Below are positions 20,064 through 32,000 of a stretch of DNA of 64,000 nt, piece after piece; within the stretch, counting starts at the first letter, position 1, and every line of letters starts with the position of its first letter. Source of the stretch: Opisthocomus hoazin (Eukaryota; Chordata; Aves; Opisthocomiformes; Opisthocomidae); NCBI RefSeq assembly GCF_030867145.1, contig NC_134422.1:11356531-11420530 (forward strand), read 5' to 3'. Both the position numbers and the translations under genes were made by a program. The notes below the pieces were generated by a model. The model had not been told where the DNA came from. It ran no database searches and saw only the letters and a list, made by a program, of their open reading frames with translations.

Positions 20064-23000
20064 CTGAAAGAAGCGCATAGCAATGAAAATAGTTTTTAAA
20101 GTTTATATAAACTTTCCCATTCCATTTATAAGGAAAAATTTTTTTTGTTTGTTTTGTTACATTAGAAGTGGAAAATTTGTCTCTCTTTATAATTTTAACT
20201 TGGAGGTGCCTTTACTGGAAGGCTACATAGGGCAACTAGGAGGAGCTAGGGGCAATTCTTGGGGGTGACAGCAGAGAAGAGCTGTTCTGGAGACAAAATT
20301 CCTATCCAGTATTTTTTGTTTACAAAAAATCTTGAATTGCATAGCCTCTTTTTCCTCCTGTGTGCGGAAGGCATGTATTGTTTGTACTCATTACTGACAT
20401 CTAAAAGACTAAAAAGAATGGAAATGTCTAATGATTTTCTTTCCCTGGCTTAAATGGTTCTTTCGCTTCTGCGAGCTGGCCGAGTCATTATGTGGATGAA
20501 ACACGAGTCCGCTGAATGACCTGGAGCTGGGTGTGTAACGCAGTGCAGTTACAGGCTGCTTATTAGACCAAGTTTTGATTTAAAGTTCACGTCCTGTCAG
20601 AATGAGCTTTTCTCTCATTTTTGAAAGATAATGCTACTCAAATATTCTCTATCTGTTATCATTCTAATAGGGTTGGGGTTTTTTTAAAGCATTCATTTAG
20701 CAGTGTTCGACCTCTCGGTACTGCTGATGCAGCAGAGGGAATGGGATGGAGGGAAGTTTAGCCTTTCTGTCGTGTAAACTCAGACAAAGGTTTCAGATTA
20801 TAAATAATCTTACATCACCCCAAACAATCACAGAGGTGTTTTTTATCTCAGCATTACCTGTGGCACTAACGCACTGGTATCAGCACTTATTACCTATCCA
20901 ACGCGTATAGAAATTTTGTTTAGGAGTACGCTCCTGCATTTCATACTGAGCTAACCTAGGTAACGTTTGCACAGAGAGCACCACGGCTGCATGCTGCGAC
21001 GGTGACCCACGGAGAGCAGGGAACCCCTTGGCCCAGAGACCGTGTCTGCAGGCTGGCTCTGTGCATGGTCTTGCTGAGGGGGACGGGGATGGCTGGGGAG
21101 CTCCCTTGGGTTAGTTTGGGTTTGTTTTGCTTCCTACATGCCCGTGGCTTGTTTCTCCTCACGCTGTTTAGCCTTCCTCCCGTTCTACTGACCACAGCAA
21201 GGAGGAGTCAGGGGAAGCTGAGCTCTAACGGTGGCCCAAGACGTAGAAAGCAGCTGTTGCAGAAATGAACAAGATAATTCAACGGAAGTACCATTAAGGC
21301 CGTTGGAAATCACTCATCATTTCTTGTTGATTCAGCTGTTTGTTTAAATCAAAGCACTTACTTATCGAGCATATTTGTCTGTTTCAGGATCTTGTAGACT
21401 TCGGCTGAGGTCTGAGGACCCTGCAGCTTTTGTCCGTTCAGCATCTCATTCTCCAGTTCCTCGATGGACTAGAAGAGAGGAGACCGATTACCTGGATCGG
21501 AGGGGATACTGCTGCGAAACCAGCAGCTATCGAGCAGGTAATCAGCTAACGATGCCTTTGCAAAAGACAGAAGGATTTCTTGATGCATTAGTGTAAAATA
21601 TTTCAAAATTCTCCTTACTTTTCCTGTGCGAGCAAAGGCTTCTGCTACTTTTCTGTTGCGTCCTCCGTAGCAGGTAGTGATTAGATCAGCGACGCCGCAG
21701 CTTTCCAGAAACGTGGCTGTTGACACGGGTCCCCTGCAGAACATCTTGGCAAAGGCCACCATTTCCATCAGGCCCAGGCGTATAACTGCTGCCTTCGTAT
21801 TATCGCCAAAGTTCAGGCCGTCGCAGAAGCCAGCGCCCACCGCTACGATGTTCTGAAAGCAGGTCGGGGCGAAACACAGAGGAGGAAAGGAAACGGTCAG
21901 GCAAGACCTGCGGTTTATCAGCACGCGCTGAGCTCTAAGAAATCCCACAAATCTCTCTTCACCCCATTCACCAGAAGAAGGTTCCATTTCCCAGGGCCGT
22001 GAGTTTATGCTGTGAAGAAGGTGGACAGCTAATTACCGTTGAACAGAAGTAGCTGGGCTTCTGGAAGATTATTAGAAAGGATCCTCTGTTATCCCAGTGG
22101 GCAAAAATCAAAGCAGTTGGCTTAATATAGTGATATTGCAATCACGCAGCGTGCATGCAATTAAAGTTCTGGTTTTCTGCTGGTTCCAAGCTGGGACTCG
22201 CTGACCTTTCTGGCTGAACTATTTAAAATCTCCCACAGGGAGTCACACCTTTCTAGGTCTTCTCTGTGGACCTTTAATTTCAACAGGCACGGGTTCTACG
22301 TACAGACGCTGCCGTAGATCAAATGTTGGTTTCCCCTGCAAAAACGGTCAGTAAAATTGCCCTTCTCTACAGCTCTAAACAAATCTCTCGGGATCCGAAA
22401 CACCTTCAGAGCTCCTCACCGCTGTCCTGCACACCTCCCTTCCCACCTCCCAACTCCTAGCCCTGAAGAAGTCCCCAAACAAGGGTAGCTCACTGTACAG
22501 TAACACGGCACCTCGTAGTGCTGTTGAAGGGTTCGCTCCAGGCATGCATGCGCCCCAGCGCGGATTATTATTGTTTTGGGTTGTTTTTTTTTAGCGAAGG
22601 CAGTCCCAAAGCAATGATTTCACAAAGAGCAAAGATCTCCCACAAAGCAGAAACAACCGCTTTCCCCTCTGGGCCTGCCCCCTTTTCCAGTCCGTGGCCA
22701 AAAGCAAAACGGGGGGGTATTTGGTTTTGTAGGTGAAGAAACTCCTCGTTTCGTACGTAAGGTTAAGCAGGACCAGTTCCTTCTCAGCCAGTAAGCCCCC
22801 CTCCTCCAAGGAAAGGTCAATTACTGAAGTACAAATGACTGAATGTATAAAAAAGTACACAGGGTCACAGGCTGGAGTCACTTCCGGCACATCGAAAAGC
22901 AAACTCCGAATCTCACCCCGGTGCCCTCTCATTGGAAACCTGGTGATTTTGGTTCTGTTTCTGATCCAGCCCGGGATCTCGACGTGGGCACGGTGGAATG

Positions 23001-26000
23001 TCGCACAGACGCGCTGCCGACACAGAGCATCGCTTCTGATGCAAACTTTCTAGCAGGTTACTACTTGAACCATGGAAATAAGTTATTAGTGGGAGCTGCT
23101 ATATGTAGTAAGAGTCTTTGTTCCATGTGCTTACAGCACGTAGACAAGAAAATACAGTGGGCTAAATTCTGCCCACAGAAGCAGAGGTACCTCTAGTAAA
23201 ATGAGGATAAAATGCAACTGTTTTGAGATGCTTTGCCAGCAGCTATATTTTTAAGTAAATTTTCCTTTTTTTACAGGTTGGAAAACTGGCATGCGAACGA
23301 CATGCCTCGTCTGTGCTCACTCAGTCACACGGTGGCAGGACTCCCATGACACCCTGTGGCTTACAGAAGACGCAGGTGAGGGCAGAATGTGGCCCTAATA
23401 AAAACATTTGGGTTTGAAATCACTCACTTTTAAGGCTCCACAAATCTCAACTGTATCGGAGTCCAGCACCACGGTAATCCTGAAATTGGGGGTCTGCATT
23501 AATTCTTTAAAGATTTCCCCTTGTTTTTCATTTTTGCACCCTGTGGGAAGGAAGGAGGAAAGTTCGAGCGTTTGCAGCGTTTCGAGTACACACAATTAAC
23601 TGAGACCTGAAATAAGGTCCCAGGGACCACTTTAGGTTTCGTGGTCCCAGTGACTGGGTGTTGCTAACCAAGCGATTTGCGTGGCAGCCGTTCCTTTGTA
23701 CAGCACAACGGTACAATTTCTGCTTTGAAAAGGTAAAGCGGTGTCATTGCTAAGTATTATTGTGGGGTGTGAATGATTAGTGCCTAATTAATCCCCGCCT
23801 ATAGGGAGCTGCGCAGGTGATGAAGCTGAACGCTGGCACTGCTGGGACATTTTTGTTTCCAGTTCTACGGAGGTCACGTATCGTGTCATTACAGTGCTCG
23901 CCCCAGCTACCGAGAGGCAGGGCAGAGAGCCCTCCACAGCACAGGGGCTGAGGTTCGCCGTTACCCAGAGAGCCCCTGGCCAGCTGGGAAAAGACTTCTG
24001 GATGCAGTTTCACTTAATTTTTATACAGCTTGGTTTTCTTCAAGGAGAGCTCAGCAGGGAGTTCTACTAGCCTGAGGCACCACGCTCTGGTAGCTGTGGG
24101 GTTTCTGGCCCATTTTGTGAGAAACTTTGGGTTTGCTTCTCATTCTCCCCAGTAACTGATGCTGGGGGATACCCAGTCTCTCTGGGGTGGCTGTTTCTGG
24201 GCTACGGGGCCCAGAGGACCAACGCAAGAGCTCTTTGCACAGCCATTATCACAGCATGGCTTCAGACCAAGCCAGCAGAAGTTAAACTCCCTGCAAGAAA
24301 ATGAATATTGCTCAACTCTCCCAATCGTGTCTGGTCCTACTTGTGCCTAGCTGCCCTGCCAGCGACAAACGCTCAGCTGGTGCAGTGTTCGCTGTTGCTG
24401 CAACATTTGTAAGGCAAAGGAACAGTATTACAAAAACTTTTGGTTTTTTGCCTTCCCTAGCTATGAAAGGACGTAACTTTAATTTCGACTGACTTTAAAA
24501 ATCAATGGGTTTTAAAAACTGCTGGATGGACTTCCCAGGTCAGGACAGACCCCGTTCTGGGAGGATCTGAGGCTATGCCTTGGCAAGCAGCCTGCATGGG
24601 AGGGAGGAACAGAATGTTATGGCGCGGGGGTTGTTTTGTTTCTTGGGGTTCTGTCAAAGAAAGAAATTTGAAGATGGAGAAATACACCTTGGGGAGCATG
24701 AGGACCTACAAGCGCCTGCTCACACTTCTCTATCTAGACAGTATAGTGTATCAGCCACCGATGTGCTCAGTGTTGAGCTGCGCAGACACAAAAGGTGGCT
24801 CTTGCCAACCTACAGAGACAGGATTAAGCTGTAATTTTTTAATGGATTAAATTAGCTCTCAGCACTGAAACCCGCTCTCCGTTTGGATCTGATGCTGCCA
24901 GCACCGAACTCCCTGGAAATAACGCAGCCTCCCTAAAGGAGCTGAGTGGGCACCGCGCCCGCCGCACCACTCGGGACCCGTCGCACGCCCCTGCTTCTCC
25001 CTCCGGAGGTTCTCCCATCGCCCAGCCACAGGTGACCTTAAACCACAGCGCGCGCCTCGGATTTGCTCTTTGCAATAGTTACCAATGGTGGTTTCACAGA
25101 ACTTCTCATCTGCCACTTCTTTGGCTATGTTGGCCCCCATAAGCACGCTGATTTCTATTTGCAGTTTCTCTCGAATGAGGTCAGATATGAGCTGCAGGCC
25201 TTCAGGGCCCTCATCGATCCCCTGAATAAAAGACGACAGTCAAAGCCAAGTTCTTGGCATAGGAAAAATCATAGAATCATAGAATGGTTGGGGTTGGAAG
25301 GGACCTTAAAGCTCATCTGGTTCCAACCTCCCTGACATGAGCAGGGACATCTTCCACCAGACCAGGCTGCTCAGAGCTCCATCCAACCTGGCCTTGAACC
25401 CTTCCAGGGAGGGGGCATCAACAGCTTCTCTGGGCAACCCGTGCCAGTGTTTCACCACCCTCATGGTGAAGAATTTCTTCCTGATATCTAATCCAAATCT
25501 GCCCTCTTTTAGTTTAGAGCCATTCCCCCTTGTCCTATCACTACACACCCTTGCGAAAAGTCCCTCTCCACCCTGCCTGTAGGCCCCTTCAGGTACTGGA
25601 AGGCTGTTCTAAGGTCACCCCGGAGCCTTCTCTTCTCCAGGCTGAACAGCCCCAACTCCCTCAGCCTGTCCTCATAGGAGAGGTGCTCCAGCCCTCTGAT
25701 CATCTTCATGGCCCTCCTCTGGACCCGCTCCAACACATCCATGTCCTTCCTATGTTGGGGGCTCCAGAGCTGGATGCAGCAGAAGGTGTCCTATTGCCTG
25801 CAGCTCTCTAGTTTTAATTGGAAGGATTTGGGTCTTACACTCACTACCATCAGCCGTTAATACAGCTGCTCTGGGTTTGTACTTTGATAACTTGCAAATT
25901 CAAGCTAAGTTCAGGGAGAAGATAGCGACAGCCGAGGTAATGCTGCAAGAGGCCTCACGTCCAGTGCTGCTGTCCTGAGGCCTTCTTTGATGCTGTATTT

Positions 26001-29000
26001 TTCCTTTGTGCTAAATTTCTGCAGTACAGAACCAGACTTCTAAATTAAGCCTACAAGCAGCTGCTGTTTTGCAAGATCTAAGTATTAATCCAAGTGCTTC
26101 ATTGGTATTAAGCAGTATACTGAATTGTCTTGGGGCTTTTTCTTAAGCTAAAGAAAGAAGTAACTTTGCAGGAATTTCCTTCCTCTCCCACCCTCCTCTC
26201 CTCTGTGTACTGCTGCTTCTGGCAGAATTTCCATAGGAGAGGGAAAAAAAAGGGGAAGAGCTGGTACTGCAGTCTGAAAACTTGAATTACATTTATTTCA
26301 TTACAACTTTAAATTGGATATTTCCTGCAATGCAATCAAAAGAAGAAGCGGTAGACTATATTCCTATGCTTTGCCTCTGGCTTTTAGTTTGAGATTCTCT
26401 TAAAATATTAATTCCTTTTACGATTATGATAATCTGGTACCTCTAACCTTAGAAAAAGATTCCTCAGTTCGCACCAGACTGAAATCGCTTCAGTTCTGCA
26501 GAATCATTAGTGTTACTGTGCCGTTTTAATGCCGTCAGGAACAGCTTCAGCGCACGCCTGGATGAGGCCCTTCGACCCGGCGCTCTCTCCAGTGAGGAGT
26601 CGGTCGAGGCTGTAGCCTGACCAGCGTTTTCCCCAGCAGCAGCACCAGCTCACGCAGCCCTCCTGCCCGTTTTCACCCCTGTGCTGGCCCACGCGGGCAC
26701 CGCTCCAGGCTGGAGATGGCTGGCAGAGACGGCTGCCCTGAGCCCAGCTGGGCTGCCCCATCCTTTCCTCTCCATGGCCACGCGAGCAGCAGAAGGGCTT
26801 GGCAGAGGCTGGGTCAGTCCGAACTCTCGCAGACCGAAATGCTCGCTGGAGCTCCTGCCCTGAAGCTGAAGCTACGTATTTACACCCTACAGGCTGAGTC
26901 TTGCCGAGATGACAACTTACCTTGATCAGGGAAATCCCAAAAGTCCCGGATTTTATCTGGCCTGCAATCTGATCGCAGATTCGTCCAATAAATTGATGTG
27001 GCAGAACAAACACTAAAATGTCCGCTCCGTTTGTTGCTTCGACCACGTCCGGCACAGCCACCTGGGACAAGAGTGACAACTGAGACGAGCCCCAGGGAGG
27101 AATCCTCATACCTTGCAAGATACCAGCGTGCTGAAGCCATTGCAGATGCGCTGCAAATATCCTTAATTTTAGCTGGCACTGTTCTGTAGCTGCTAGCTGT
27201 TCACATGAAGAACTGCAGCTATCTTCTGAAATATCCAAAGCAGCCTAACTTTTTTAGGATTGGCTTTTATTTTATTTTATTTTATTTTATTTTATTTTAT
27301 TTTATTTTATTTTATTTTATTTTATTTTATTTTATTTTATTTTATTTTATTTTATTTTATTTCTGATTTGCCTCCCAGCCCTGTGTGGATACTCTGGGGA
27401 AGATGATATGCTTTCTAAACCTGCACTGTCCTGGCAAGCCCCTTTGCTGGCTCAGGTTCTTCAGGTGGTTCCTGAAGATACTGAGCAACCCCATATGGTT
27501 CTGCTTGAATGAGCGGCAGCACTGGGGAGCCCGGGAGCAAACCGGGCTGGTGAGACAGAGCCTCTTCTGGCAGTCTTTACTTTCCATAGGTCACCAGCTG
27601 AGAGTTACTCAGGGAGAAAGTACACCAACAGGCAGATTATCATCATCTTTGGGGGGTATGTGTCTTTGTTTTAAATATATAGTAACTTGACTAATAGTTA
27701 CAAAAACCTATACAACATGCTTAATAACTAGCAAGCTGTTTCTTCCTCCAAATGCTAGCATTACTCGGAACAATTCAAGCCAGGCTACGGAGGCAATGGC
27801 AGATTTGACCGTGCTATCACAGGCAGTTTACAACCAGAGAAAACATTGCCCTGGGACGCAGCCTTGGAGCACACAGCCTGGAAGCAAGCAGGATTCCCAG
27901 CAGGAGAGCCAGAACTGCTGCCGGCAAGGCTGCTTCTCCAGGAAAACGGCAAAGCGGGAGCAGGGCAGAGGCTGGCAGCGCTGTACAGGCAGTGCTCCTG
28001 TATTTCCAAAAAGTCGCAGAGCAATGCAAGGGAAAAATCAGTTGGGCTATTTTTTTTTTTCCCCTCAGTCAGCGTTGGCGGTGTGAGAGTCCCTGCAGGC
28101 TTCACTGCAACCACCTGATTTCTGCTGGTCAGGCCTCAGACTTTGCTACAGACAGGACGAGGCTAATCTCCAGCGACAATGACAAGCCTGTTGATCTACT
28201 AGAGGGCTGTAAAAACAACAGTGACAAGTCAATTGTAACCCAGGAGAACTGCGTGCCAAGTTCAAACCACGGGAGTGCAAATATGCAACTGCAGCACTAA
28301 ATAGAGTACTAAATATAACCACTCTCCAAGCAAGGAGACCCACCACGTGCAGCATTGTAACTTCCTTTCACAACTGCAACTGTTCCAGAAACGCGGCGCT
28401 GCTTTCTTTTATTCACGAAATAGTGGCATTTGGCAAAATCCTGAGCAGCCAAAACCCCTTACTTTGCTTGGTTCAGTAGCATTAAATTATCTATGCTGAT
28501 TAGAGATGCATAACTTGGTATTTTAAATGTTCATGAAAATGAAATACCTTATTTTTGGTGGAATTTACAGCACTATTAATTATAGCAGTGTGTTGCTATC
28601 CTGAAATCACTGAGGAGCCAACAGCTCATTACTCATCTCCTTGTAAGCCACAGTTGTTAGCCGTGCTGTTGATTTCTGTTTTGGAAGAAGGGAGAGCAGT
28701 AGCTTTCCCTTTTTCCCCAGAAGATGCTGTGGGTTTGAGAAATCTCAGCTCTGTGTAGACTGATCTCTGCCTGCCATTCCTAGAGTTACGCTGATTTCTG
28801 CTGGAGAGGAGGAGGGTGCGTTACCAGCATCTGACACCGCTGGGTGTGACACGAGACAAGCAGGAGTCACAGAAGTGAGTTATATTCGCGCGTACTTAGA
28901 ATATTGGAGCGAGTTAGGTGGCAAACCAGAATGAAGCAGTGAATTATTTCCTAATTTTAATTTTTCCAGATGTTGCCTCCCTTATAAAAAATAACACTAT

Positions 29001-32000
29001 TGCAGTAATTTTTTTTTTCCAACTTACCACATTGTGGGGTAACTTGTATCCAGGCAGATATTTAACGTTTTCGTGTTCCTGGTTGATTATTTCTGAGAGT
29101 TTTCTTCCATTGATGATCTCTTCAAATACCCACATCTTGACAGTAGGATCAAATCTGTTGGACTTCTGGACATTTTTGCCAATGATTCTTGCTATGGCTG
29201 ATCCCCTTTAAAAAGAAAAACTGAAATAACTAATAGGAAACAAACAGCTTTATTGTGAATTGGAAACACAAATGACTTTAAACATAATAACTCACAGAAG
29301 GCCTGTGCTATAAAGCTTTGCAGGTGCTTGCTACATTTATCAGAACGCTTTATCCACAACCCTCCATCAAAACGGCTGATGGAGGTTTAAAACCACAGAA
29401 AGCAGAACCAGAGAAAACATAACTGTCATAAGGGATCTGAAGTCATATCAAAGACTACAGAGTGGGAGTGTGATATACCATCAACAGCACTAGCACTAAA
29501 AATACAGTATCAGGGATTAAAACTACTCTTGCTCCTCAGATAATTCTTTTTTTCTAAAGACCAACAGATGTAAATAATCCAGGTAGCAAAGTGCTGCTGA
29601 ACGATCTTGCTGGGACAGTCTTTGTGCACCTCGTCTAAAATAGATGTATCCCACTTTCCTACCAATAACCAAACAGTTGCAATAAGGATTTTACGTAAGA
29701 GCTAAATCCTCAGAAATTGTTCTTTTCTTTAAAAAAAACCCCAAAACTTCAACCTGATGGTTTCTCATTAGTTGTTCCAATTATCACTGTACCAGGATCT
29801 GTAACGGTTGCAGCCTAAGGATATTTTAACTACCGGCCTTACTATTCTTCAGTCATGCTGAGCATTTTTTAATCTTGGTTTAGACAATCGTTTTATTTCC
29901 CCGTCCACCACTGCAGCCTTGCAAACATTCACTTATTTTCTTGGCAAGAGGGAATAAAAAACCCTACAGAAAATACTGAAAGTATTGCTTAACGCCCTTT
30001 CAATTATATGGGGAGGACGGGTGATTATTTTTACTCCTTTCTTCCCTCTTTCCATTTTAATGCTACTTGAATCTTTCAAGTACTGGCTATTTTACTAACA
30101 CAACTGAAAGGGGAGCTCGAGTTGCAACACTCTTGTCCTCTGACCCACTTGTAACACACCTGCAATGAGGATTTAGCTGTGGTGTGTCTTCTGGAACTGA
30201 TAAAGGTCTCAAGTACATCCGAGACGAAGTCCAGGTAGGTCTGTGCCATCAGTGGCTCAAAGGCAAACCAAGCTGTACCTGGCTCTCCTTGGCTCAGCCG
30301 TGTTTTTCATGCAACAGGTTTGCACAAGGCTGAATTGCTCAATGAGTAATAAAAGAATAAGGGCTTCATCTTAATCTTTAAAGATAAAGAAATCCTACTG
30401 AGATCAGGTTTCACTTTGCTGAGTGTTGACTATATGCTATAACTTGAGCTGCTGCAATGCTTTTTTGGTTGTTTCTTTGTTTGGTTTGGGTTTTTCTTTT
30501 TCTTTTTTTTAAAGGGATGATTGGTTTTGGTCCTTTAAAATATTTAGAGAAATGTTTTAGGGGTGAACCTTTGCTGTAAGAGTTCTGCTTTTTTTTGAAA
30601 GAAAGGCATGCAGTCCTACCATATGTTCATATTTATTTAAAACTACTTACGTTCTGGTTCTCTTGCCCTGCTATCAACAGAGAGCACAATCACAGCCTGA
30701 GCTGAGGATGCATTGTAGCTCAACGCAAGAAATGTGTATGAAGAAGAAAAGTTATTTTTATGGCTAAACCTGAGATCTAAAGTCATTGTCCAGGTTGCGC
30801 TGGAGACTCCAGTCGGAGGCGATAGCCTCTGTTTTACTCAGTCCATTTAAAAACCAGCCTTGGGAAGAAGAATTGCTTTGTCTGTGAAGGTGGTGACCGG
30901 TACGCGACACAGGCTTTGCAGAAGAGGGTTGCTTATGCAAACAAACCCAAGGACGCTCACGTAGAAAGACTTTGCCATGTGTTTTTTTTTTTTTCTTCGC
31001 CAAAAATTCAATTTAGTGAAGATTAATAGAAGGCAGAGTACTCCACTTAGACAATTTTTAAAAGTAAGCGAAAACTGCCAATCAGATTTTTTTCCCCCGT
31101 TCTGTTAATTCCTGTTGGAAGTGATTTACATATTGCTCAGAAAAAGAACACTTTTATCTGGAGATTTCCTATCAGTGTAATGGGAAAGCTTTGATGTAGA
31201 ATAACTCAAATAAGATCCATTATTTACATATGTGACTATGAAAGTGTTTGAGCCATACATCAAAACTGGTGAGAACCGGAGCTGCAGGGACCCCGTGAAG
31301 CAGCCGGTCCCTTCCCTGTGCAGAGGGCAGTCACACAGACTGACGCTGTTCCGAAGAGTTTTTCTGAGGAGGTCTTAAAGACCTCAGCAGATGCAGATCT
31401 CTTCCCTTCCCCAAGCAGCTCATCCCAGGGCTTTGCTATCCTTAGCGTAGAAAGATTGTCCTCACTTTTAACTGAAATCTGTCTTACTGCAGTTTAAGCC
31501 CATTTCTTTTCTAGGTGGGTACAATATTATTTCTCTCCTTTACGTGCTTGAAGATGACGATGCCTTCCTCCAGTCTCTTTCTTAGCCAGCCACCCCAAAT
31601 TTTTTAAATTCTAGTGTTGCTCGGGTTGGCAGGGACCATGAGAGGTCTGCAAAGTGGGAACACCACTGAGTCCAGACTGGGTTGCTCACAGTTTTGTTCA
31701 GTCGAGTCTTGAAAACTCTCCAAGGACCACCTCCTCTCTGGGCAACCTGCCAAAATGCTTTACTATTCTCATAGGGTTTGGGGTTTTTTTTCCTCCTCTC
31801 TTTATATACTGAGTAAGAACCTCCCCTGGTTCAGTTTATGACCACTGGCTCTTGTTTTCCTTCCGTACACCTCCATAAAAAGCCTGGCCATGTGTCCATG
31901 CTGAAGACAAGGACTTAGTTCAAGCTGGATCTTCGCTGAGGACCCTGGACCTCAAACGAATCTAAGATTGGGAGAGCTTTTGGATTCTGAAGGGTCAGGA

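Noticed and set aside
26513-27238. A 241-codon minus-strand ORF
   Set aside because: Only 26921-27061 is real coding sequence (GPD exon 3). The remainder is read-through into both flanking introns beyond clear splice sites.
27241-27365. A CRISPR-like regular repeat
   Set aside because: It is a simple TTTTA microsatellite without spacers, in a vertebrate genome.
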